Assembly (NCBI RefSeq): GCF_018449545.1
Contig: NZ_JAAVUR010000011.1
Span: forward strand, 1-64,000
Reading direction: 5' to 3'
DNA: 64,000 bases
Source: Granulicella sp. dw_53
Lineage (GTDB): Bacteria > Acidobacteriota > Terriglobia > Terriglobales > Acidobacteriaceae
Of this stretch, positions 53,262-61,526 are shown one piece after another (position 1 is the first letter of the stretch; each line of letters starts with the position of its first letter). The translations under genes were made by a program, and so were the position numbers. The notes beneath the pieces were generated by a model that saw only the letters and a list, made by a program, of their open reading frames with translations, was not told where the DNA came from and ran no database searches.

Positions 53262-54092
53262 ATGAGGCTGTATCAGATGGCAGACCCGGTGCGTTACGAG
53301 ATGATGAACACCGAGGAGCTGCGCGAGACGTTTCTCCTGGAGGAGCTCTTCCAGCCCGGTGAGATCGAGTTTGCCTACGTCGACCTGGATCGCACGGTCA
53401 TCGGCTCCGCAGTCCCGACCAGCGAAGCACTGACACTCGAATCGGACCCCGATCTCCGCGCGGACTACTTTCTGGAGCGTCGCGAGCTCGGCGTCCTCAA
53501 CGTAGGCGGCGCCGGATCGGTCCTGGTAGACGGCAAGACCTTCGAGCTGAACAAGCTCGACTGCCTCTACGTCGGACGGGGCAGCAAAGAAGTCTCGTTC
53601 ATCAGCGCAGACGCCGCAGACCCGGCAAACTTCTACCTGCTCAGCTACCCGGCCCACAAGGAGTACCCGACGGCGATGGTGAAGTTCGCCGACCTCAAGC
53701 CCGTCGAGCTCGGATCGCTCGAGACCTGCAACAAGCGCCGCATCTACAAGGCCATCTTCAAGGATGGCCTGCAAAGCTGCCAACTCGTCATGGGCTTCAC
53801 GCTGCTCGAGTCCGGCAGCAACTGGAACACCATGCCTCCGCATACCCACATGCGCCGCTCCGAGGTCTACTTCTACTTCGACATCGACCCAGCCCACCGC
53901 GTCCTGCACCTGATGGGGCCGCCGGAGGCCACCAGCCACATCATCGTGGCGGACAAAGAGATCGTGGTCTCTCCAGGCTGGTCGATCCACGCAGGCGTCG
54001 GCACCAAGAACTACGCCTTCTGCTGGGGCATGGGCGGCGAGAATCAGGCGTACGACGATATGGACGGCGTAACCATCGCCGATCTCCGCTAA
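53262..54092 (+). CDS. kduI: 5-dehydro-4-deoxy-D-glucuronate isomerase
   Basis: 276 residues from the ATG at 53262, which has GGAG six bases upstream (the ATG at 53250 adds four). It isomerises 5-keto-4-deoxyuronate, made from unsaturated pectin or alginate oligomers, to 2,5-diketo-3-deoxygluconate. Visible: the double cupin fold, FQPGEIEFAYVDLDR near the start, and the zinc-site MPPHTHMRRSEVYFYFD, plus SPGWSIHAGVGT. The length equals that of the family. The kdgK start directly follows its stop. Confidence 0.95.
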   Translation: MRLYQMADPVRYEMMNTEELRETFLLEELFQPGEIEFAYVDLDRTVIGSAVPTSEALTLESDPDLRADYFLERRELGVLNVGGAGSVLVDGKTFELNKLDCLYVGRGSKEVSFISADAADPANFYLLSYPAHKEYPTAMVKFADLKPVELGSLETCNKRRIYKAIFKDGLQSCQLVMGFTLLESGSNWNTMPPHTHMRRSEVYFYFDIDPAHRVLHLMGPPEATSHIIVADKEIVVSPGWSIHAGVGTKNYAFCWGMGGENQAYDDMDGVTIADLR

Positions 54093-55190
54093 ATGAGTGG
54101 CAGTGCAGGCTTGAGCCTGCGGGCAAAGGCAGAGTGTCGTTGGGATCTGGTCAGCCTGGGCGAGGTGATGTTGCGCTTCGACCCAGGCGAGGAGCGCATC
54201 GCCGTCACGCGCAACTTCCGCGTCTGGGAGGGCGGCGGCGAGTACAACGTCGCCCGCGGGCTGCGCCGTTGCTTCGGCCAGCGCACCTCCATCGTCACCG
54301 CACTGGCGGACAACCCCGTAGGCCGCCTGCTCGAAGACCTCATGCTGCAAGGCGGCGTCGACCTCTCGCACCTGCGCTGGGTCGACTACGACGGTATCGG
54401 CCGCGAGGCCCGCAACGGCGTCTACTTTCTCGAGCGCGGCTTTGGCCTGCGCGGCGCAATGGGCATGATGGACCGCGGCCACACCCCCATCTCGCAGCTA
54501 AAGCCCGGCCAGGTCGATTGGGACGCCATCTTCTCGCAGGAAGGCGTCCGCTGGTTCCACACCGGAGGCGTACTGGCCGCGCTCTCCACCGACTCCGCCG
54601 CCGTGGCCCTCGAGGCGATGCAATCCGCCTCACGGCACGGCGTCATGGTCTCCTACGACTGCAACTACCGCCCCTCGCTATGGAAGAACGCCGGAGGACG
54701 CCAGGGAGCCTGCGATGTAAACCGGCGGCTCGCCCCTTACGTAGACGTGCTCTTCGGGCACGAGGGCGACGTCGCCGCCGCGCTCTGCGAAGCCTCGCAG
54801 GGTCCGCCCTGGTACGACGACGCAAGCTACGGACCGATGGCCGAGCGCATCCTCGCCGAGTTCCCGAACATTAAGGTCATCGCCACCACAACACGCCGCC
54901 CCAGGACCGCGAACCGCAACGACTGGGGAGCCTTCGCCTACGCCGAGGGCCAGGTCACGCGTAGCCTCGACTTCAACGACCTGGAAATCTTCGACCGCGT
55001 CGGCGGAGGAGACTCCTTCGCCGCGGGCCTCATCTACGGCCTCATGGAAGGCAAGGGAATCAAGTGGTCCCTCGACTGCGGCGTGGCCCACGGCGCGCTC
55101 GCCATGACCACCCCGGGAGATAGTTCGATGGCGACGCTAAGCGAGGTCGAGAAGCTGATGCTGGGCGGGTCGGCGGCAGTACAACGTTAA
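54093..55190 (+). CDS. kdgK: 2-dehydro-3-deoxygluconate kinase (PfkB family)
   Basis: 365 residues. PfkB sugar kinase: SLGEVMLRFDPGEERI at the start, EGGGEYNVARGLRR, and the C-terminal catalytic loop DRVGGGDSFAAGLIYG, where the Asp is the general base. It phosphorylates KDG to KDPG. The start codon is immediately after the kduI TAA, so they are co-transcribed, and kdgA follows after 33 bases. Confidence 0.9.
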   Translation: MSGSAGLSLRAKAECRWDLVSLGEVMLRFDPGEERIAVTRNFRVWEGGGEYNVARGLRRCFGQRTSIVTALADNPVGRLLEDLMLQGGVDLSHLRWVDYDGIGREARNGVYFLERGFGLRGAMGMMDRGHTPISQLKPGQVDWDAIFSQEGVRWFHTGGVLAALSTDSAAVALEAMQSASRHGVMVSYDCNYRPSLWKNAGGRQGACDVNRRLAPYVDVLFGHEGDVAAALCEASQGPPWYDDASYGPMAERILAEFPNIKVIATTTRRPRTANRNDWGAFAYAEGQVTRSLDFNDLEIFDRVGGGDSFAAGLIYGLMEGKGIKWSLDCGVAHGALAMTTPGDSSMATLSEVEKLMLGGSAAVQR

Positions 55191-55223
55191 AATAGGTCTA
55201 GGAAGAAAAGAGAGGCAAGGACG

Positions 55224-55877
55224 ATGGATAAGGCTGCGGTACTGTTGGAGTTGAAGCAGATTGGGTTGGTTCCCGTGTTGCGGGCAGACAGCGTTAAAGA
55301 GGCGCTGGCGCTGGCAACGGCGATTGCAGCCGGAGGCGTGACGGTCCTCGAGATAACGATGACCGTCCCCGGCGCGATTCACGTCATGCGCAAGCTCGCC
55401 GAGGAGCGCCCCGACATCCTCATCGGCGCAGGAACCGTCCTCGACCCCGAGACGGCGCGGATGTGCATCCTCGAAGGAGCGAAGTTCGTCGTCAGCCCCG
55501 CCCTCAACCTGAAGACCATCGAGATGTGCCACCGCTACACCGTCGCCGTGCTGCCCGGAGCACTGACGCCCACCGAGATCGTCACGGCATGGCAGGCCGG
55601 CGCGGACGTCATCAAGGTCTTCCCGGCCAGCGCGATGGGCGGAGCCAAATACCTGCAATCCATCAAGGCGCCTCTGCCCCAGGTAGAGCTCATTCCAACC
55701 GGCGGAGTCTCCCTCTCCACCGCGAAGGACTTCCTGGAGGCGGGCGCATTCGCCTTGGGCGTAGGAGCCGATCTCGTCAACGCCAAGGCGATGGCCGAAG
55801 GCAAACCCGAGATCGTCACCGAGAGCGCCCGGAAGTATCTCGCCATCGTAAAAGAGTTCCGCGCGGCAAAGGTCTAA
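55224..55877 (+). CDS. kdgA: 2-dehydro-3-deoxy-phosphogluconate aldolase
   Basis: 217 residues, class I aldolase of the KDPG/KHG type. It has ALATAIAAGGVTVLEITMTV with the Glu, IGAGTVLDPE, and FVVSPALN. IKVFPASAMGG carries the Schiff-base Lys, and LIPTGGVS follows. It splits KDPG to pyruvate and glyceraldehyde-3-phosphate, the last step of uronate breakdown. The symbol eda is equally valid. A strong terminator lies about 160 bases downstream. Confidence 0.94.
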   Translation: MDKAAVLLELKQIGLVPVLRADSVKEALALATAIAAGGVTVLEITMTVPGAIHVMRKLAEERPDILIGAGTVLDPETARMCILEGAKFVVSPALNLKTIEMCHRYTVAVLPGALTPTEIVTAWQAGADVIKVFPASAMGGAKYLQSIKAPLPQVELIPTGGVSLSTAKDFLEAGAFALGVGADLVNAKAMAEGKPEIVTESARKYLAIVKEFRAAKV

Positions 55878-56033
55878 AGCGAGGGTCTTGGATCAGGCTT
55901 GTCCTCAAACTCTGTCAAGCCCTCAAACACCGTCTGAACGCCCTAACCCAATAGAACGAAACGGGATAATAAATAAATCAAAGTGGCATGTTAGTTATGG
56001 ACCGCTTAGTAAAATAGAAACAACAGAATCAAA

Positions 56034-56069
56034 AGAACACAACCCCGGCCAACCGGGGCTTCGTTCTTT
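56034..56069 (+). terminator. Terminator of the kduI-kdgK-kdgA operon
   Basis: CCCCGG-ccaa-CCGGGG (56043-56058) is enclosed by AAGAAC...GTTCTT and ends in a short T run. The rest of the 342 bases between kdgA and the alginate-lyase-like gene holds no gene I would call. Confidence 0.7.
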
Positions 56070-56219
56070 AACCCACGAAACGCCTAACTCCAACTGCTGC
56101 ACGTACTTGGACGCAAGCCGTTTCTTTAGAAGAATTTGCAGCGCGGCACCTGGCCTATCTGTTGCAATATCTACGCTTAGACGCGGGCAAGGGGGGCACC
56201 CCCCGGCACCTGCCGAAAG

Positions 56220-57455
56220 CTAGAGCGCCGGAGCCCGCCTCACCCACAGCAGAGGCTGCCGGATAGGGAAGGTACGCTGGAGCACGATGTCCGGCGGATC
56301 GGGAGTGAGCGTCTTCCACAGGTCGACGTACTCGGGACGGCTGTACGCCCGGCCCGCGAGAAGCAGACTAGGCTGGCGCAGCGGGAGCACCGTAAAGCGG
56401 TTGCCATCGGCACGGTACGGCCAGGAGCCGCGGCTGACGATGTAAGGGAAGTGATGCGCAACAGCCACCCGCATCCCCGGACCATCCTGAAGCTCGTACT
56501 CCCACGCGCTCTCAAAGCGCGTCGAGAGCAGGTCGCAGATGCCAGCCAGCATATCCAGCGTGAACAGGGAGTTGCGGTAAGGAAGCGGCGAGGCGATCTC
56601 GCGCGGAAAGCTGCCATCCGCGACGATCTGGGCGCGGATGGTCATCGTCCGGTACTGATGCCGAAGCTGCGTAAGCCCGATGATCTCGTTCGGCGGCGGA
56701 GCCTCAGCCTGCGCCGCAGGAACTGGTACCTTGCGCGTCCCGCCAGTAGGCTGCGGCGCAAGCCGCGCAAACGCCGCAGCCTGCAGGAGCCAGGAGACGC
56801 CGTGGTGATCCCGCTGGTCCCGAGCCAGCAGAGCGACGCGAGCCGTGCCCAGCCACTCCAGGTACGCGGCGAACCACGCGTAGAGAGCCGTCAGGTCTTC
56901 AGCCGCAAGGCTCTCCGAGCGGACCAGGAAGCTAACCGCCTGCGCGACCTCGGCGAGATGCACCGTCTCGAGAACGCCCTGAAAGCGGCTGGCAGTCGTT
57001 CCCGGAACCAGTTGCGCATACGCAAGGCTAGGCGTCATACGCTGCGCCGGATCGATGAACCACGCACGGAGATGGCGGATAGCGTGGTCGGCGTAGCGCG
57101 GATCGCCGGTCAGGACGAAGGCAGCGGTAAGCGCAGGAACCTGGATGCTGAAGTTGAGCAGAGCATCGCTATGGCCAGTAAACGGAGGAGACTTCTGAGC
57201 GCTGGACTCCGCCTCCGAGTAGAACTCCTGCGGAGTACCCGGGCTGCCGGGAGCTGGAATGGCGCTAAGCGGAGCAGGAGCCTGGGCGAGAAAGCGATTC
57301 GCCGCAGCCAGAATACGGTCATGATCGATCGCAGCGACATCGGCCCGCGCACTGGAGCTGCCCGGCGCAACTGGACGTGCCTGACCACAAAGAAAGCTCG
57401 GCGAGAGCAGAGCGAGAGCCGTATTGGAGCAGAAGCTTCTGCGGCTGATGCGCAT
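56220..57455 (-). CDS. Alginate-lyase-family protein, Tat-exported
   Basis: 411 residues from the ATG at 57455; the longer open frame gives an unlikely N-terminus. A Tat leader (MRISRRSFCSNTALALLSPS) is followed by an alpha/alpha-toroid domain of the Alginate_lyase family: TGHSDALLNFSIQVPALTAA, DPRYADHAIRHLRAWFIDP, LAYAQLVPG, ARDQRDHHGVSWLLQAAAFA and YELQDGPGMRVAVAHHFPYI. Members cleave or bind polyuronates, which fits the KduI/KdgK/KdgA genes next door. The exact substrate (alginate, pectin or other) is not readable. Confidence 0.8.
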   Translation of the reverse strand: MRISRRSFCSNTALALLSPSFLCGQARPVAPGSSSARADVAAIDHDRILAAANRFLAQAPAPLSAIPAPGSPGTPQEFYSEAESSAQKSPPFTGHSDALLNFSIQVPALTAAFVLTGDPRYADHAIRHLRAWFIDPAQRMTPSLAYAQLVPGTTASRFQGVLETVHLAEVAQAVSFLVRSESLAAEDLTALYAWFAAYLEWLGTARVALLARDQRDHHGVSWLLQAAAFARLAPQPTGGTRKVPVPAAQAEAPPPNEIIGLTQLRHQYRTMTIRAQIVADGSFPREIASPLPYRNSLFTLDMLAGICDLLSTRFESAWEYELQDGPGMRVAVAHHFPYIVSRGSWPYRADGNRFTVLPLRQPSLLLAGRAYSRPEYVDLWKTLTPDPPDIVLQRTFPIRQPLLWVRRAPAL

Positions 57456-57593
57456 GGCTGCGAAGGTGCGTTCGCCGGAAGAGTAACACGCCGCACGGAG
57501 AGATGGGACGAAACACATGAAGTCGCCCGATAGGACGCAGTATCGAGCCCGATTCATCGGTTGCTGCGACTTTATATGCCGGACCAACGTACC

Positions 57594-57608
57594 TTATGCT
57601 CAGCATAA
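57594..57608. promoter_or_regulatory. Palindromic operator-like site
   Basis: TTATGCT-c-AGCATAA is a perfect 7-bp inverted repeat around one base, about 45 bases before the TonB-dependent receptor start and 140 bases before the divergent lyase-like gene. Size and place fit a repressor operator shared by both genes, for example for a GntR- or LacI-type regulator. The regulator is not known. Confidence 0.4.
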
Positions 57609-57652
57609 ACAAGGCATAGCTTGGGCGGGATATGCTGGTTCACGTACAAACA

Positions 57653-59926
57653 ATGAAAAACTTCTGGCGTTGGGGCATCTCCGTGTCGCTCTTGGGCAGT
57701 CTTGCCCCGTTCGCCTGCGGGCAGCAACGCGCTCTCCAGATCTGTGCCCGCGACCCAAGCGGACGCGCAATCGCAGAGGCTCATGTCCGTGTAGCCAATG
57801 CGACTCCGGCAGAAGCCATAAGCGACGCAAGCGGCTGCGTCCACCTGACGATCGACCCAACAGCTCCAACGACCGTCCAACTGACTCGGCAAGGATTCGG
57901 CACCATTACGCAGCCGCTGGGAACCGCACCGGAGCTGACGATCGTCATGCAGCCCGCGACGCTCCGCGAGGTCGTAGAAGTGACGGCAGCGCGAACGCCA
58001 CTGGCCCTCGACGCCACCGCTAGCAGTGTCCGCTCTCTCACCCAGACGCAGCTCGCAGAGGCTCCCGGTCTGGCACTCGACGACAAGCTGCGTCAGGTCG
58101 CCGGATACCAGTTGTTTCGCAGGACCAGCTCATGGGTCGCAAATCCGACCACGCAGGGAACCTCGCTGCGCGGCCTCGGATCGACGGCCGCAAGCCGGAC
58201 GCTGGTGCTGAGCGATCAGGTTCCACTGAACGACGCCTTCGGCGGATGGATTCACTGGAACGAAGCTCCGCAACTGGCCGTAGCCGGAGTAGAGCTGATG
58301 CGAGGCGGAGCCTCCGATCTCTATGGATCGAGCGCCATAGGCGGCGTGATCGACGTGACTCCCGTCCGTCCGGAGGGCAACAGCTACGCATTCGACCTCT
58401 CCGGTGCGAATCGCAACACTTCGCTCCTGAATGGACTGGTGACGGCAGGAGCAGGACCGACGAAGGTTCTGGTGGCCTCCACGCTGTTTCGGACCGACGG
58501 ATACATCCTCACCGCGCCCGAAGTACGAGGAGCGGTAGATGTTCCCTCGAACGTGCACTCCCAGAGCGGACGCATCGAGCTTCGCCGCGAACTCGGAACC
58601 GATGATGGAGTCTTTCTTCGCGGCAACATCTACAACGAAGCGCGCAGCAACGGAACACCAGTGACCACCAACGCGACGCGGCTTTGGCGCTACGTCGGAG
58701 GCGGAGACTGGGTTCTGCCGAAGGCCAGCAGGCTGATGTTTCGCGTCTACGGAACCCAGCAGGGATATCGCCAGAGCTTCTCTTCCATCGCGGCGAATCG
58801 TGCCACCGAAAGGCTGACGCGGTTGCAGCGCGTCCCGACACAGCAGCTGGGCGGAGCCGTCCAATGGGCCCAGACCTACAAGACTCTAACCTTCGTCGCC
58901 GGCGGAGACCTGATGGATACACGCGCCACCGACGACGAGACGCCCGTAACCAACAACGTCAATCAGGCGACGATAAGCATCAGCGCCAGGCAGCGGCAGG
59001 GAGGTGTCTACGGCGAGGTGCTGTGGCAGCCCCAGAACTGGTCGATCGCACTCTCGTCACGGGTAGATCGCTTCCACAGCTTCGATGCAAGGCAGGTGAC
59101 AAGCGGCGTGGGAACTACGCTTCCAGCGACAGACGAGTTCGTCTTCGATCCGAGGCTAGGCGTGGTCAGAAAGCTGCGCGGCGGTATATCGCTAACGGCC
59201 TCGGGCTTCCGTGCCTTTCGTGGACCGTCGATGAACGAGCTCTACCGAACCGGACAGGTAGGGCAGCAGACGACGCAGGCCAACGCCAACCTGCGGTCAG
59301 AGCGTGCGACGGGATTTGAGGTTGGAACCTTGCTGACGCGCGCGCGGCTGGGTTCGCTGCGGGCAAGCTACTTCTGGACGCAGGTGAATCGGCCTGTCGC
59401 CGCGGTGACGTTGAGCTCCACTCCGACGAGCGTACTGCTGCAAAGGCAGAACCTCGGCCAACTGACCAGCAAGGGCTTCACGGTAGAGGCAGACGCAAGA
59501 CCAGCGTCGTGGTTGAACCTGAGCGCAGGCTATCAGTACGCGGATTCGACCGTGACGAAGTTTCAAGCCGATCCGACTCTGGTAGGGAAGTGGACCGCGC
59601 AGGTGCCGCGCAATACAGCATCCGCGCAGGCCCGGATGGAGCGCCAGAGGCTGGGCGTCTTCGCGGTGGATCTGCGTACCAGCGGACAGCAGTTTGACGA
59701 CTCCGCGAACGTCTTCCGCTTGGCTGGCTACGCGCAGGTAGATCTCTACGGAGAGCACAGCTTCGCCATCGGAGCGAAGAACAGGCTGCGAGTCTATGGA
59801 TCGGTACAGAACGTCTCGGGAGATCCGGTCCAGGCAGGGCGAACGCCAATCTTGACCTTGGGAATTCCACGGACCGTCTCCGTCGGAATCAAGATAGGAG
59901 CCGAGGGGATGCGCCGCAGCCAATAG
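57653..59926 (+). CDS. TonB-dependent outer-membrane receptor with N-terminal regulatory-like domain
   Basis: 757 residues from the ATG at 57653, giving a normal signal peptide (MKNFWRWGISVSLLGSLAPF); an ATG seven codons upstream is possible. Domains: a carboxypeptidase-regulatory-like beta domain (about 25-100), a plug (LDDKLRQVAGYQLFRRTSSW ... TTQGTSLRGLGST ... VELMRGGASDLYGSSAIGGV), and a 22-strand barrel. It imports a ligand across the outer membrane with TonB-ExbBD. Divergence from the lyase-like gene suggests an oligouronide ligand, but the plug type also resembles vitamin B12/iron receptors. Confidence 0.85.
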   Translation: MKNFWRWGISVSLLGSLAPFACGQQRALQICARDPSGRAIAEAHVRVANATPAEAISDASGCVHLTIDPTAPTTVQLTRQGFGTITQPLGTAPELTIVMQPATLREVVEVTAARTPLALDATASSVRSLTQTQLAEAPGLALDDKLRQVAGYQLFRRTSSWVANPTTQGTSLRGLGSTAASRTLVLSDQVPLNDAFGGWIHWNEAPQLAVAGVELMRGGASDLYGSSAIGGVIDVTPVRPEGNSYAFDLSGANRNTSLLNGLVTAGAGPTKVLVASTLFRTDGYILTAPEVRGAVDVPSNVHSQSGRIELRRELGTDDGVFLRGNIYNEARSNGTPVTTNATRLWRYVGGGDWVLPKASRLMFRVYGTQQGYRQSFSSIAANRATERLTRLQRVPTQQLGGAVQWAQTYKTLTFVAGGDLMDTRATDDETPVTNNVNQATISISARQRQGGVYGEVLWQPQNWSIALSSRVDRFHSFDARQVTSGVGTTLPATDEFVFDPRLGVVRKLRGGISLTASGFRAFRGPSMNELYRTGQVGQQTTQANANLRSERATGFEVGTLLTRARLGSLRASYFWTQVNRPVAAVTLSSTPTSVLLQRQNLGQLTSKGFTVEADARPASWLNLSAGYQYADSTVTKFQADPTLVGKWTAQVPRNTASAQARMERQRLGVFAVDLRTSGQQFDDSANVFRLAGYAQVDLYGEHSFAIGAKNRLRVYGSVQNVSGDPVQAGRTPILTLGIPRTVSVGIKIGAEGMRRSQ

Positions 59927-60143
59927 GCAAACCCTGAGACCGCAAGAAATCTGCGTCTCAAGAAGCCGGTCGCACTGAGAGGTGCGACAGCCAGAATCGC
60001 GCGAAGTGGAATAAATCATCGGCTGAGTTGTTCATTCAAATACGTCGGAGACCTTCTCATGTTTTTCTGCATTGAGGCCTCTCCGGTGAAGTGCAAGGTC
60101 GCCCTCGAAGTTCAAGGCGCCTTAAGAACACTCAGGAGACGAC

Positions 60144-61439
60144 TTGGCTCACATTGGATTCTTCGCGCTCTACGCATCGGGACATCTAAATCCCGCGCTC
60201 TCATTGGGTCGTGCACTTCACGATCGCGGCCATAAGGTGACCTTCTTCAACATCCTCGACGTGCGGGATGAGGTGCTTCATGCAGGCCTGAATTTTATCC
60301 CCTTTGGGGAGAGCACCTATCCGCGGGGCTCCGCGCCAGAGATGATGAAAGTTACAAGTACACTCCAAGGAGCCGCCGGACTACAGAACTTCATCCAGCG
60401 CATGCTTACGCTCGCGGACCTGTCCTTCAAGGAACTGCCGCAAATTGTTCGGCAGCAGAATCTCGACGCCTTGGTCATCGATCAGTTCTACCCAGGAGGA
60501 GCAACGATAGCTCACTATCTCAAGCTTCCCTATGCGCTCCTCGCAAACGTGGTGTTTTCGCATCCGGACTCCAGCGTTCCTCCACCGTCCTTTCCGATGA
60601 ACCATGATCCGAGCGACCAAGGGAGAGCGCGCAATCAGATGGCTTGGGAGAAAATCTATCAAGCTTTTACTCCATGGCAGAATGCAGATAATGCCTATCG
60701 AGAGCGCTGGGACCTGCCGCAATATGAACACATACTGCAGGACAGCTTGTCTCCCTTGGCACAGATTACGACTATGCCGTCTGACTTCGATCTTCCCCGT
60801 CAGAATGCTCCGGCAAGTCTCCATCATGTAGGACCATTCGTGTCTTCGGCAGCTCTGAAGGCTGTACCTTTCCCTTGGGAGAGACTCAACGGAAAACCCC
60901 TCGTCTACGGCTCCCTGGGAACGCTTCATACAGGAATAGGTTGGATCTATCGCACGATCATGGATGCATGCTCGACGCTGGATTGTCAGCTTGTCCTGAG
61001 TCTCGGAAACAGCCACCTGGAAGCAGCATCTCTTGGGGAGATTCCAGACAACGTCATACTCGTCTCGTATGCACCACAGAACGAGCTTCTAGCCAGAGCA
61101 GCTCTGTGTATAACGCATGCAGGCATGAACACAACCCTGGATGCCCTGACGTTCGGTGTGCCTCTAGTTGCACTTCCCATTGGAAGTGATAACCAAGGCG
61201 TAGCCGCCCGCATTCAGTACACGGAGACGGGCGAGGTCATCCAACTCGATCAGTTGAACGCAGAGAGTCTGCGTAACGCGGCCTCCAAGGTCTTGGAGGA
61301 TCCGCGTTACAAGGCGAACGCTCAACGGCTTCAGCACTCGATCGCACAGCTGGAGCCCCTCGTTAGAGCCTGCGAGATCATTGAAGCCCAGGTGCTCGTA
61401 AGTGAGTTGGATAGCGTGTCTCGAAGCCAGGAAGTTTAA
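60144..61439 (+). CDS. GT1-family (MGT/CrtX-like) UDP-glycosyltransferase
   Basis: 431 residues from a TTG with CAGGAG seven bases upstream. GT-B fold: N-terminal FFALYASGHLNPALSLGRAL, C-terminal donor-binding region ITHAGMNTTLDALTFGVPLV with LPIGSDNQGVAARI. This matches the macrolide/zeaxanthin glucosyltransferase group, which glycosylates small lipophilic acceptors. The acceptor is unknown; there are no carotenoid or polyketide genes nearby. GC content is visibly lower than in the flanking genes, which suggests transfer. A terminator follows. Confidence 0.85.
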   Translation: MAHIGFFALYASGHLNPALSLGRALHDRGHKVTFFNILDVRDEVLHAGLNFIPFGESTYPRGSAPEMMKVTSTLQGAAGLQNFIQRMLTLADLSFKELPQIVRQQNLDALVIDQFYPGGATIAHYLKLPYALLANVVFSHPDSSVPPPSFPMNHDPSDQGRARNQMAWEKIYQAFTPWQNADNAYRERWDLPQYEHILQDSLSPLAQITTMPSDFDLPRQNAPASLHHVGPFVSSAALKAVPFPWERLNGKPLVYGSLGTLHTGIGWIYRTIMDACSTLDCQLVLSLGNSHLEAASLGEIPDNVILVSYAPQNELLARAALCITHAGMNTTLDALTFGVPLVALPIGSDNQGVAARIQYTETGEVIQLDQLNAESLRNAASKVLEDPRYKANAQRLQHSIAQLEPLVRACEIIEAQVLVSELDSVSRSQEV

Positions 61440-61472
61440 GACGGTTTTTCGTGGAAGAGAAGAGACTATGCT

Positions 61473-61518
61473 TCGGCAAAAAGGCAGCTCCTAAGAGCTG
61501 CTTTTTTTGACGAAGCAT
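61473..61518. terminator. Bidirectional terminator between convergent genes
   Basis: GCAGCTC (61484-61490), loop ctaa, GAGCTGC (61495-61501), then T7; on the other strand the stem is followed by CTTTTTG. An outer pair TGCTTCG...CGAAGCA extends it. It serves the glycosyltransferase and the Oar-type receptor. Confidence 0.85.
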
Positions 61519-61526
61519 AATGAGGA

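Noticed and set aside
55888-56223. 111-codon open frame after kdgA
   Set aside because: It crosses the kdgA operon terminator, has no ribosome site and no recognisable composition.
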